Assembly (NCBI GenBank): GCA_964645625.1
Contig: CAZYAI010000028.1
Coordinates: forward strand, 1 to 32,813
Source of the DNA: AB-137-C09 sp964645625
GTDB taxonomy: Bacteria > Pseudomonadota > Zetaproteobacteria > Mariprofundales > Mariprofundaceae
Direction: 5' to 3'
DNA: 32,813 nucleotides
A program made the position numbers and the translations under genes. The notes under the pieces were generated by a model that ran no database searches, had not been told where the DNA came from, and saw only the letters and a program-made list of their open reading frames with translations. Positions 1 through 7,392 of the stretch are shown piece by piece (position 1 is the stretch's first letter; the number at the start of each line of letters is the position of its first letter).

Positions 1-501
1 GTTCATCTGATTGCCAAGCGTCCAGCCCTTGTTGTACAAAGCCTTGGCGCATTGCTCCTGCACCGCCGCAGCTTCGCTGTCGCCATAGCGTTGCAGCAGG
101 GCATCGTAGGTCGCGATTTCACCTGCTGCGTCGTTCATCTTCTCGCCAAGCGTCCAGCCCTTGTTAACCAAGGCCTTGGCGCATTGCTCCTGCACCGCCG
201 CAGCTTCGCTGTCGCCATAGCGTTGCAGCAGGGCATCGTAGGCCGCGATTGCACCTGCTACGTCGTTCATCTGATTGCCAAGCGTCCAGCCCTTGTTGTA
301 CAAAGCCTTGGCGCATTGCGCCTGCACCGCCGCATCTTCGCTGTCGCCATAGCGTTGCAGCAGGGCATCGTATGTCGCGATTGCACCTGCTGCGTCGTTC
401 ATCTGCTGGCGAAGCGTCACCCCCTTGTTGACCAAGGCCTCGGCGCATTGCGCCTGCACCGCCGCAGCTTCGCTGTCGCCATAGCGTTGCAGCATCGCAT
501 C
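1..501 (-). repeat. Tandem 132-bp coding repeat (TPR units)
   Basis: Three complete 132-bp units (501-370, 369-238, 237-106) and 105 nt of a fourth (105-1) lie inside the NTPase gene, in frame. They differ at only a few positions, for example Tyr versus Val before NKG, and GNQMN versus GEKMN. Such high DNA identity points to recent duplication or gene conversion, and the array probably continues beyond the window. This is protein-coding repeat, not CRISPR. Confidence 0.93.
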
Positions 502-2337
502 GACCACACCAAGTATTTCATTATAGCAAGTCTGCTCATCCAAGGCGAAAACAAACCCTAAATAATCACCTGCTTGCCCACAGTGCTGCACTCGTTGCTG
601 CCAAAAGTCCATATCATGGAAAGAACTGATCTCACCACGCCGAAAGGCTACCAACAGAGCCTCCGCACTTTGTTTGCCTAATGTGATTTGAAGCCTTTGT
701 CGTTCATCTGCAAACCTGTCCAGATGCTGCCTGCATTGATCGGCATGGGAATTCGGTATTTGAAAAACAACGCGAAATTTATCCCACAGTGAAAGAAATA
801 CCGAGCCTGCCAATGCCTGCCAAAAATCAGCAGGCGTGACATCTTCTAGGGGCAATCGCTCCAGTGCCATGATGCGGTGGTAGCTGGCATCAAACAGCCA
901 GTCTTCAGGAATCGCCTTGTGCGCTTGCAGCCATGCCGAATCATTTGGATTGAATAATCCTTTGATAATGCTGGTGTAGTCTGCTTCGTCCAGATGTTGC
1001 AAGTGGCTGCGGCACAGGTATTGCCACAAGGCTTCATGGCAATCGCGTGCTTCGCGGCTTGCCAGCAGGCCGCGTTGGCGAGCATCGGCAAGCAACAGGT
1101 CGCGGACTTCTTCGTGCAGAGAAAAAAAACGCGAACCGCTGTGACGAAATACGCCAGCGATCTCCAGGCGGTGCAGCAGGGCGTGACTTTGCGCTTGTTC
1201 GGGGAATATCGCCTCCACCATCGGTCGCTCCAGCCAGCGTGGCAGGGCGATTTTCCACACGCTGTCTTCCATGCCAGCAAGATTGTGGCTGAGGCGTTGC
1301 AGCAACGCTAATTTGTAGCGTCCATGCTCAATGCCCTCACAGGCTCCGAGGTCGAAAGGGTCATGATCTTCAAACAGTCGCTGTAACACATCGGGCTGCG
1401 CTGCCAGTTCGGCGATGTCTTGCCCCTGTTCCAGCAAGTGTTCCACCAGGTTGATACCCAGTTGCAACCACAGGGGATTGCCGCCGAAAGAGACCTGCTG
1501 CAACAGGCTCAGCATGGCTTCGGGCTGCTCTGCCAGCGCGTAACGCAAATCGGGGCGTTGCTTTGCGGCTTCCATCATTTCCTGATCGTTGAAGCCCTGC
1601 ATGGCATCTTCCGCCTTGCTGTGGGGGATGTTTCTGCCGCAGGCAACCACCAGCCAGCCGTGTTGTTGCAAATCATGCAGCAGATGACTGAACCACTGCG
1701 CCACAGGCATGGTACGCGCCGTGTTCACTGAGCGCGCATCGCCTGCCGACCAGTGCAAACGGCTTTGAATGTCCGAGTCTGATTGCAGGATATGTTCGTA
1801 ACTGTCGATCAGGCACACGGGGCGCGGCGTGTGCTGACCCGCTGCCGCCAGAGCTTCGAGCAAAAACAATTCAGGCTGAGCGGCGGCAAATTGTTCGCTC
1901 AGTTGCGCATCACGCTCCGCCAGCCCGTTACCCAGTGCCAGCAAGGTTGCCGCGCCGTTGGCAATAAGCTCACCGCCAGGAATCAGCGATTGCCCCAGCT
2001 TCAGACCGCCGACAATGCCGCCGCTGATGGCTTTGTAATGTTCCCCTAGGGTTTCGCGCAGGCTTTTGTTGCCATTAGCAGCATCAAAAAAACGCGCTGA
2101 ACCAGCCAGATCGGTGAGCACGTCCAGACCTTGCGTGACCTGGTATTCATGCAAATCAAGCCACACACTGCGCCGCTTCGCCTGTTCGCAACGCCGCGAG
2201 AACTGATCCAGCAAGCTGCTTTTACCTACGCCCGGTCGCCCCGTAATGCGCCAGATTTCGCTGGTGTTGTCCGTCAACAACGTATCAAAGCGTTCCAACC
2301 ATGCGCTGCGACCAATAAACTCAGGCTGTACCGACAT
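1..2337 (-). CDS. STAND-like P-loop NTPase with C-terminal TPR repeats (partial, runs off left edge)
   Basis: The frame is open on the minus strand from an ATG at 2337 to the window edge (779 codons, no stop), so the C terminus is missing. A strong Shine-Dalgarno (GAGGGGAGGGG) ends just before the ATG. The N terminus has an EFIGR motif, then Walker A GRPGVGKS at residues 33-40. A Walker B-like VCLIDSYEH has its Asp at about 178. The middle (about 200-600) is helical and lacks a motif I can name. From about residue 613 the protein becomes near-identical 44-residue TPR-type units (ALYNKGWTLG, YDALLQRYGDSEAAAVQ). A P-loop ATPase followed by TPRs is the STAND/NACHT-like plan: nucleotide-controlled sensors or scaffolds, some of them signalling or antiphage proteins. 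The family assignment rests on architecture only; the ligand and output are unknown. It is divergent from the SDR gene at 2588. Confidence 0.8.
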   Translation of the reverse strand, partial: MSVQPEFIGRSAWLERFDTLLTDNTSEIWRITGRPGVGKSSLLDQFSRRCEQAKRRSVWLDLHEYQVTQGLDVLTDLAGSARFFDAANGNKSLRETLGEHYKAISGGIVGGLKLGQSLIPGGELIANGAATLLALGNGLAERDAQLSEQFAAAQPELFLLEALAAAGQHTPRPVCLIDSYEHILQSDSDIQSRLHWSAGDARSVNTARTMPVAQWFSHLLHDLQQHGWLVVACGRNIPHSKAEDAMQGFNDQEMMEAAKQRPDLRYALAEQPEAMLSLLQQVSFGGNPLWLQLGINLVEHLLEQGQDIAELAAQPDVLQRLFEDHDPFDLGACEGIEHGRYKLALLQRLSHNLAGMEDSVWKIALPRWLERPMVEAIFPEQAQSHALLHRLEIAGVFRHSGSRFFSLHEEVRDLLLADARQRGLLASREARDCHEALWQYLCRSHLQHLDEADYTSIIKGLFNPNDSAWLQAHKAIPEDWLFDASYHRIMALERLPLEDVTPADFWQALAGSVFLSLWDKFRVVFQIPNSHADQCRQHLDRFADERQRLQITLGKQSAEALLVAFRRGEISSFHDMDFWQQRVQHCGQAGDYLGFVFALDEQTCYNEILGVVDAMLQRYGDSEAAAVQAQCAEALVNKGVTLRQQMNDAAGAIATYDALLQRYGDSEDAAVQAQCAKALYNKGWTLGNQMNDVAGAIAAYDALLQRYGDSEAAAVQEQCAKALVNKGWTLGEKMNDAAGEIATYDALLQRYGDSEAAAVQEQCAKALYNKGWTLGNQMN

Positions 2338-2587
2338 TCACCCCTCCCCTCGCTGTTCGCTATTTCATTACATCCATCAACCCAATCACCATGCTCAGAT
2401 TGCTAACATTGAACAGTGTCTGTTTCAACACCCCTGAAAAAAGATCATGTAGATCCTTTGTTGGATTTCGCAACGCTGTCGTAATTTGCATATTCAGCGG
2501 CGTGATTTGCCATCGTCACACATTAAACTGGCAGTAGCATACCCCCATCACACACACGTTGCTGATTCACGGTACAAGGGGCTAAAA
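2338..2587. promoter_or_regulatory. Divergent intergenic region between NTPase-TPR gene and SDR gene
   Basis: These 250 bp separate two divergent start codons and must hold both promoters. I see the purine-rich ribosome binding site of the minus-strand gene next to 2338 and AAGGGG before the SDR ATG. I could not identify a convincing -35/-10 pair or operator. There is a small GATC-N5-GATC palindrome near 2443-2455. Confidence 0.4.
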
Positions 2588-3538
2588 ATGTTCTCGAAAC
2601 AAACATCAAACTCACAAGGCTGGACACCAGCGCAACTCGGTTCGCTTGATGGCAAAACCTATGTCATCACGGGAGCTACTTCTGGCGCAGGGTTTGAAGC
2701 CACGCGGATACTGCTCGCCAAGGGCGCGAAGGTTGTCATGCTCAATCGCAACCCCAATAAATCAGAAGCTGCCATCGCCACACTGCGTGAGATGTTCGGT
2801 CATCATGCCAACGTCAGCTTTATACGTATGGATCTGGCTGATCTTGCCTCTGTGCGTAAAGCTGCGGCGGAAATATTGGCAAACGTGCCACATATAGACG
2901 CACTCATTTGCAATGCCGCTATCGCGCAGGTCGCCAAACAGGATCTCACCGTGGATGGCTTTGAAAGCCAGCTTGGCGTGAACCATTATGGTCACTTCCT
3001 GCTCTGCGGCCTGCTCTTTGATCGCATCGAAGCCTCACAGGGGCGCATGGTGGTAGTTGGCAGCGAAGGCTATAAGATGGGTCTGAAAACCATTCAATTT
3101 AACGACATGAACTTCGATACGAATTACAACCCGATGAATGCCTACTGTCACAGCAAGCTGGCGCAGATGATGTTTGCCTATGAACTGCAACGCCGCATCG
3201 AAGGAGCAAACAGGCAGTTAAAGGTGTATGTTTGCCATCCGGGTGCTTCGAGAACGTCTCTGATTGATGAAAAAGCCAGCGCGATAACACGGGTGCTGTT
3301 TGGAATCATGTCATGGCTTCCCATTGTGCAATCAGCCGAACAGGGGGCTTATCCCGAGGTCATGTGCGCGACGGAAGACGGCCTGAAGCAGCAGGCCTAT
3401 TATGGACCGACCGGCAGAATGAACTGGGTGGGGCCGGTTGGCGAGTGCAGGCTTGAACCCTTTGTTTTGGATCGAGACGTTGCAGCAAAATTATGGACAC
3501 GTTCCGAACAGGCAACAAATGTTCGCTGGTCGCTGTAA
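2588..3538 (+). CDS. Short-chain dehydrogenase/reductase (retinol dehydrogenase/protochlorophyllide reductase-like)
   Basis: A 316-residue SDR. I chose the ATG at 2588 because AAGGGG lies 6 nt upstream and the Rossmann motif then falls at the expected place; a TTG 102 nt upstream would add residues unlike the family. The cofactor motif TGATSGAG is at residues 28-35. CNAAIA replaces the usual NNAG. The catalytic YCHSK has Tyr186 and Lys190. The length and the GVNHYGHFLL segment resemble the larger RDH/LPOR-like SDRs, which usually use NADP(H). The substrate is unknown. An AraC-type regulator starts 18 bp downstream on the same strand, suggesting a two-gene unit in which the regulator controls the enzyme. 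Confidence 0.88.
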   Translation: MFSKQTSNSQGWTPAQLGSLDGKTYVITGATSGAGFEATRILLAKGAKVVMLNRNPNKSEAAIATLREMFGHHANVSFIRMDLADLASVRKAAAEILANVPHIDALICNAAIAQVAKQDLTVDGFESQLGVNHYGHFLLCGLLFDRIEASQGRMVVVGSEGYKMGLKTIQFNDMNFDTNYNPMNAYCHSKLAQMMFAYELQRRIEGANRQLKVYVCHPGASRTSLIDEKASAITRVLFGIMSWLPIVQSAEQGAYPEVMCATEDGLKQQAYYGPTGRMNWVGPVGECRLEPFVLDRDVAAKLWTRSEQATNVRWSL

Positions 3539-3556
3539 ATAGATCGTGGAGACAGA

Positions 3557-4546
3557 ATGCAAACAAGTAAATTTAGCATTGATAGCGGTTGGAAGCTTTT
3601 ACTGAGTGATGCAGGTCTCAATCCTGCCGAAGTATTGCGCCGTGCCCAACTGCCAGAAGACCTTTTCAATCGCAAAGATGCCGCGCTTGAGCCGAATGAC
3701 TTTTTCAGACTGTGGCTTGCCATAGAGGAAGAATTCAGCGAGCCAACGTTTCCGCTGCGACTGGTTTCCGCGTTCAGTGCCGAAGCTTTTGACCCTGCGG
3801 TATTTGCTGCTTTTTGCAGCCCAAATCTGAACACTGCGTTACAGCGATTAAGCCGTTTCAAGCCGCTTCTGGCACCGATGAGGCTGCATATTGCTGTCGA
3901 TCAGCAACAAACATCTGTTACGGTTGAATATCCTCAAAGCTGCACCATTCCGGCATCGTTCGCCGCAACGGAAATACTCTTCTTTGTCTGTCTGGCACGC
4001 AGCGGCACCCGCAAGGAAATCGTGCCGCTTGCGGTGGAAACACCAGTTGCACTGCCTGCGATCGAAACATACAACCAAGAAATCGGCACAATGCCGACCA
4101 TCGGCGAAAGGGTAAAGGTCGTCTTTACTGCAAATGATGCCGCCGCTCCATTCGTGGCTGCGAATGAGAAGATGTGGGAATACTTTGAACCCGCCCTGCA
4201 AAAACGATTATCCAAATTATCGGAGGCTGCATCGTTTTCCGAGCGGGTGCATGCCTGCCTGCTGGAGATGCTTCCTGGCGGCCAGTCGAAGATGAATGAG
4301 GTGGCACGAAAACTGATGGTCAGTCCGCGAACGTTGCAACGCAAACTGGCTGAGGAAGGGATTTCATATCAGGGGGTGCTCAACAGCGTCAGAGAGCGGT
4401 TGGCACGCCACTATCTGACCAACTCGGATATGAATACCGCCCAGATCAGCTACCTGCTCGGCTTCGAAGAACCCGCCTCATTTTCGCGTGCGTTCCGAAC
4501 CTGGACGGGGCAGCCACCTTCGGCAATCCGAGTACAAGAAGTTTAG
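3557..4546 (+). CDS. AraC-family transcriptional regulator (Arabinose_bd-type N-terminal domain)
   Basis: 329 residues; GGAG lies 9 nt before the ATG. The C-terminal 100 residues are a double helix-turn-helix AraC domain: KLMVSPRTLQRKLAEEGISY forms the first HTH, and ISYLLGFEEPASFSRAFRTW is the classic second HTH with the family's P-x-x-[FY]R ending (GQPPSAIR). The N-terminal ~200 residues (SGWKLLLSDAGLNP, LPEDLF) match the ligand-binding domain found in OruR/ArgR-like and oleate/virulence-type AraC proteins. It directly follows the SDR gene, so a role in controlling that gene is likely but inferred. No signal peptide is visible; it should be a cytoplasmic DNA-binding protein. Confidence 0.9.
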   Translation: MQTSKFSIDSGWKLLLSDAGLNPAEVLRRAQLPEDLFNRKDAALEPNDFFRLWLAIEEEFSEPTFPLRLVSAFSAEAFDPAVFAAFCSPNLNTALQRLSRFKPLLAPMRLHIAVDQQQTSVTVEYPQSCTIPASFAATEILFFVCLARSGTRKEIVPLAVETPVALPAIETYNQEIGTMPTIGERVKVVFTANDAAAPFVAANEKMWEYFEPALQKRLSKLSEAASFSERVHACLLEMLPGGQSKMNEVARKLMVSPRTLQRKLAEEGISYQGVLNSVRERLARHYLTNSDMNTAQISYLLGFEEPASFSRAFRTWTGQPPSAIRVQEV

Positions 4547-4553
4547 ATTTGTA

Positions 4554-4569
4554 TGGCCGTTTGCGGCCA
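4554..4569. terminator. Short hairpin after the AraC gene (weak terminator candidate)
   Basis: TGGCCG-TTTG-CGGCCA forms a perfect 6-bp, GC-rich stem starting 8 bp after the araC-type stop codon. No U-tract follows, so intrinsic termination is doubtful. It overlaps the left copy of the 34-bp inverted repeat. Confidence 0.3.
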
Positions 4570-4596
4570 TGAACGGCCATTCAACTTTCAAGACCT
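4563..4596 (-). repeat. Left copy of 34-bp perfect inverted repeat
   Basis: The reverse complement of 4563-4596 is identical over 34 bp to 6656-6689. The pair encloses 2.1 kb holding exactly the aminotransferase/transglutaminase operon and its leader region. Homology continues inward with a small indel (ACCTGATTT shared). TTT lies outside both ends, which is too short to prove a target duplication. Confidence 0.85.
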
Positions 4597-4614
4597 GACC
4601 TGCCTGATTTGGTT

Positions 4615-5196
4615 TCATTTGATGAACTTATCGGGTTCAACATCAGGCAGGTGATTCGCCACTTCCGACCATGTTTGGTTTTCCTTTAATATTTGAACGA
4701 TCACTGGTAACGGTTCGACATAAATACCGGGAATATCCGCCTCTCCTTCTGAGATGATCGGAAAAGCCAGTTTTTCAACTGGCTGACAGAACTGTGCATC
4801 GACACCCGGCTTGTTGCCTCTGGCATCAACCCTGTACCACCCGAATTCCTCCAGATACACAGCATTGAGTCCATGCAGACAAAATGGCGGTTTGTCATCA
4901 CTGATGGTTAACCGCTGGTAACACAACCCTGCCGGAATGCCATTTGCTCTGAGTAGGGCCGCCAACAGATGACTCTTGGCGTAGCAATAGCCAGTTCCAT
5001 GTTTTAATACATCGGAAGCAGCACACGTCACCGGATTGCGTTGGAAGTCCCAGCTATGCTTGATCTCATCCCGCACAAATTCAAAACAGGCTTTGGCGGT
5101 ATCCAGTTCGTTTCCGGCCGCAAGCATACCCGCCTGCCGAATAATGGATGCCTGTTCCCAGTCAATGAATTCGCTCGATTCAAGATATAGTTTCAC
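4615..5196 (-). CDS. Transglutaminase-like cysteine protease-fold protein
   Basis: 193 residues. The transglutaminase-like core (PF01841 type) shows the catalytic triad in order: Cys71 in GTGYCYAKSHLL, His108 in CLHGLNAVYL and Asp124 in RVDARGN. The spacing and the hydrophobic helix after the Cys are typical of bacterial transglutaminase-like proteins, which are more often peptidases, amidases or acyltransferases than true cross-linkers. No signal peptide, so probably cytoplasmic. Its start overlaps the end of the aminotransferase gene by 17 bp, so the two are translated from one mRNA and presumably act in one pathway. The substrate cannot be told from sequence. The stop is at 4615, just inside the left inverted repeat. 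Confidence 0.85.
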   Translation of the reverse strand: MKLYLESSEFIDWEQASIIRQAGMLAAGNELDTAKACFEFVRDEIKHSWDFQRNPVTCAASDVLKHGTGYCYAKSHLLAALLRANGIPAGLCYQRLTISDDKPPFCLHGLNAVYLEEFGWYRVDARGNKPGVDAQFCQPVEKLAFPIISEGEADIPGIYVEPLPVIVQILKENQTWSEVANHLPDVEPDKFIK

Positions 5197-6388
5197 AACT
5201 GTCCTCCATGCCTGTTATTTCAGCGAACACATGATCAAGCAAATCCAGCATGGCCTCAATTTCCTGCTGCTGCACGTTCAGTGCGGGCACAAACCGAAGG
5301 GTGTGTGGCCTGGGCGCATTGATGATAGCTCCGGCATCCAGCATCCGGTTCATGATATCCGCAGCCGATCGCGTGCCTGTGTCCAAAGCAATCAACAAAC
5401 CCTGGCCTCTCACCTCTCCCAGACCATAAACATCGGACAGATTTTTCAACCCGCTCATAAGCAGTTTACCCATCGCATTCACATGCTGGAAAAAACCAGA
5501 AGCGAGCTGAGCTTCCAGCACGGCGTGACCAACAGCCGTAACCAGCGGGTTACCGTTGAATGTGCCTCCCTGATCGCCTGCCTCGAAACAGGCAAGCTCT
5601 TGTTTAATCATCATTGCACCAATGGGGATTCCACCGCCAAGGCCTTTACCGAGCGTCATCATATCTGGTTGCACACCACTCTGCTCATAGGCGAACAGAG
5701 ATCCCGTCCGTCCCATGCCGGTTTGCACTTCATCGAATATCAGCAGCAAACCATGCTTATCAGCCAACCGCCTCAGATCGTGGAGATATACCTGCGTAGC
5801 GGGATGTACGCCCGATTCGCCTTGCACCGGTTCCAGCATAATAGCCACGGTATTGGCGTTAATCGCTTGCTCAACTGCGCAAGTATTGTTTTGAGGAACC
5901 TTAATGAACCCCGGCACTTTCGGTGCATAGAGTTCTTCCCACTCCTGTTTACCCGATGCACTCATCGTCGCCAAAGTCCTGCCATGAAAGCCATGCACCA
6001 GCGTGATGATCTCAAATGCCCCCTGTTTAAATTTACTGCCCCATTTCCGAGCAAGCTTGATTGCACCCTCATTGGCCTCTGCTCCGCTATTGGTAAAAAA
6101 CACCTGATCGAAACAGCTATGCTCGGTCAATGCATCAGCCAGCCGAACCATCGGCTCATTAAAAAATCCGGGGCCTGCGTGGATCAGACTTGAAGCCTGC
6201 TTACTCACAGCATTGCTGATCACGTCTGGGCAATGGCCGAGACAATTCACTGCCCACCCCTGCACAAAATCCAGGTAGGCATTGCCATGATCATCCCACA
6301 ACCATGATCCCTTGCCTTTGACAAAACAGATGTCCGGACGGCTGGCCACGGCCATCACAGACGGGTATGGGTTGTTGTAATTTTTCAT
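5180..6388 (-). CDS. Class III PLP-dependent aminotransferase (acetylornithine aminotransferase-like)
   Basis: 402 residues, the usual length for the ArgD/acetylornithine-succinylornithine branch of class III aminotransferases. Visible motifs: NSGAEANEGAIKLARKW (phosphate-binding region), FHGRTLATMSASG, LLIFDEVQTGMGRTG (the Asp that contacts the PLP ring nitrogen) and TLGKGLGGGIPIGAM with PLP lysine Lys248. I prefer the ATG at 6388 because GGAGAAG is 4-6 nt upstream; an ATG at 6400 lies before that site and would add MEKI. It is cytoplasmic and likely transfers an amino group from an omega-amino donor such as ornithine, acetylornithine or GABA to 2-oxoglutarate. It is first in a two-gene operon with the transglutaminase-like gene, behind an Arg-rich leader ORF and a terminator. 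The exact substrate is unproven, so I give no symbol. Confidence 0.88.
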   Translation of the reverse strand: MKNYNNPYPSVMAVASRPDICFVKGKGSWLWDDHGNAYLDFVQGWAVNCLGHCPDVISNAVSKQASSLIHAGPGFFNEPMVRLADALTEHSCFDQVFFTNSGAEANEGAIKLARKWGSKFKQGAFEIITLVHGFHGRTLATMSASGKQEWEELYAPKVPGFIKVPQNNTCAVEQAINANTVAIMLEPVQGESGVHPATQVYLHDLRRLADKHGLLLIFDEVQTGMGRTGSLFAYEQSGVQPDMMTLGKGLGGGIPIGAMMIKQELACFEAGDQGGTFNGNPLVTAVGHAVLEAQLASGFFQHVNAMGKLLMSGLKNLSDVYGLGEVRGQGLLIALDTGTRSAADIMNRMLDAGAIINAPRPHTLRFVPALNVQQQEIEAMLDLLDHVFAEITGMEDSCETIS

Positions 6389-6426
6389 TATCTTCTCCAT
6401 TGGCTTGATGATTGAATTTCGGACAT

Positions 6427-6460
6427 AAAAAAAGGGTCACAGACATCGTCTGCGACCCTT
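6427..6460 (-). terminator. Intrinsic terminator / attenuator between leader ORF and aminotransferase
   Basis: On the minus strand a 13-bp stem (AAGGGTCGCAGAC pairing with GTCTGTGACCCTT, one G-U pair, 3-nt loop) is followed immediately by seven U. It ends 38 nt before the aminotransferase start and begins 23 nt after the leader ORF stop. A strong terminator inside a 5' leader, ahead of the structural gene, implies attenuation. Confidence 0.85.
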
Positions 6461-6483
6461 GAGTAGTTCAGGTTGATACGGCT

Positions 6484-6600
6484 TTACATAGCCCGATCAA
6501 TATTCCTCATAGCACAGACAAACAACTGTCGTGAACGTCGCACAGCGACGCGGCTACGGTTCTTGCGAACATGCACGTTGTTTGCCTGATTCAATTTCAT
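6484..6600 (-). CDS. Arginine-rich leader peptide (38 aa), putative attenuation leader
   Basis: ATG at 6600, TAA at 6484. The peptide begins MKLNQANNVHVRKNRSR and contains 8 Arg in 38 residues (12, 15, 17, 21, 22, 24, 32, 36), concentrated in residues 12-24. A 6-bp hairpin (CGTCGC-TGT-GCGACG, 6536-6550) forms over the Arg codons at 21-22. The heptamer GTCTGTG at 6513-6519, inside the ORF, repeats the 3' arm of the downstream terminator (6438-6444). It could therefore pair with the terminator's 5' arm as an antiterminator. No strong ribosome binding site is visible; a candidate promoter would start transcription at or next to the ATG, giving a leaderless mRNA. By analogy with his, trp or speFL leaders, ribosome stalling at Arg codons could control the ArgD-like gene. 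The gene call rests on arrangement and composition only. Confidence 0.6.
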   Translation of the reverse strand: MKLNQANNVHVRKNRSRVAVRRSRQLFVCAMRNIDRAM

Positions 6601-6606
6601 GCGGCA

Positions 6607-6635
6607 ATGATTCGAGTCTGATCGGCTGGAGTCAA
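6607..6635 (-). promoter_or_regulatory. Candidate sigma70 promoter for the leader/aminotransferase operon
   Basis: Minus-strand TTGACT (6635-6630, 5/6 to consensus), exactly 17 nt, then AATCAT (6612-6607, 4/6). The predicted start falls at about 6600, the A of the leader ATG. It lies between the right inverted repeat and the leader ORF. Confidence 0.45.
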
Positions 6636-6655
6636 GACTCAATTCAAAATCAGGT

Positions 6656-6689
6656 AGGTCTTGAAAGTTGAATGGCCGTTCATGGCCGC
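6656..6689 (+). repeat. Right copy of 34-bp perfect inverted repeat
   Basis: Identical to the reverse complement of 4563-4596. It contains its own small GGCC-N6-GGCC palindrome. It sits just upstream of the promoter region of the leader/aminotransferase operon. The 80 bp between it and the next gene (6690-6769) hold nothing I can identify. Confidence 0.85.
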
Positions 6690-6769
6690 TTTAAGCCAGT
6701 CAGCAAGGGGCCTGTCACAGGAGTCGCTTTCATCCCTGAGCGAGTGAGCGGTTAGCAGCGACATCGAGT

Positions 6770-7297
6770 TCATCCCGTTGCAAAATCCGCAATGGTTTCC
6801 AGCTGCAAGTGGTCCCCCTCATCTTTGCCGTGGTAAATGGTGCGAATGATGCCGTTCTCATCGACAAGGATGGATAACGGCATCGTTAAAGCTCGGCTTG
6901 ATACTTCATGTGGCCAGTATCCTTGAAGCATGGCCTTCAAAGCTGTGGGAAACCGAAAGACAATGCCTTTGAGGAACCCGGAAACGGATTTCCTGACCCC
7001 AAATAGCTCATAGTATTTACGTTTCTCATCCGCAAGAATCGGAAACTTCCGGACATGCTTGTCTGCATGTTTTTTCAAATGCTCTATTTCTGATTCAAAT
7101 ATGGCAACGATTTCAAACGCATCCCCGAAGTCCTCTTTGGCTCGAATCAACTGGGAAATCCGAAGATTGCAAAACGGGCAGCTTGCAAAGCGGAAGAATG
7201 TCACCAAATACCTTTGGCCTTTGAGGGATTGCGTATCGAATGTGCCGCCATCGACGGCAGGTAATCGGATGCGTGGCATGGCGTCGCCGACTTTCAT
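6770..7297 (-). CDS. Thioredoxin-fold redoxin / AhpC-TSA-like peroxiredoxin
   Basis: 175 residues. I chose the ATG at 7297 (MKVGDAMPRIRLPAV) because AAGGAGA lies 6 nt upstream and the peroxiredoxin-type 'x-G-D-x-x-P' opening follows; a longer frame upstream encodes unrelated residues. The active site is FRFASCPFCN with Cys40 and Cys43, a CxxC rather than the single peroxidatic Cys of classic AhpC. It ends with LSILVDENGIIRTIYHGKDEGDH, the beta-hairpin region of the fold. It should be a cytoplasmic thiol-disulfide oxidoreductase or a peroxiredoxin-like enzyme. It is the last of three same-strand genes (8801 to 6770) with two redox enzymes upstream, probably under the TetR operators at 8831-8910. 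Confidence 0.8.
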   Translation of the reverse strand: MKVGDAMPRIRLPAVDGGTFDTQSLKGQRYLVTFFRFASCPFCNLRISQLIRAKEDFGDAFEIVAIFESEIEHLKKHADKHVRKFPILADEKRKYYELFGVRKSVSGFLKGIVFRFPTALKAMLQGYWPHEVSSRALTMPLSILVDENGIIRTIYHGKDEGDHLQLETIADFATG

Positions 7298-7392
7298 CTG
7301 GTTCTCCTTGTGTGATGCATAAGGTTTGTATTGGCAGGGAATGCCCCATCGTTCAGGGGTGATGGGGCATTCGGTCAATCGGATTGGCTTAT

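Noticed and set aside
1..501. CRISPR array
   Set aside because: The repeats are 132 bp, directly adjacent without variable spacers, and coding. They are TPR units.
52..561. Open frame of 169 codons on the plus strand across the tandem repeats
   Set aside because: It is the antisense of the in-frame TPR repeats. The minus strand is open for all 2337 bases with a ribosome binding site and P-loop, so the plus-strand frame is a repeat artefact.
5036..6193. 385-codon plus-strand open frame opposite the aminotransferase
   Set aside because: It has no recognisable domain and no ribosome binding site, and its composition is odd (His/Ser/Gln-rich). The minus strand encodes a full class III aminotransferase with all motifs.
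4563..6689. Complete insertion sequence or transposon
   Set aside because: No transposase or integrase is encoded between the inverted repeats, and the only possible target duplication is TTT, too short to count.
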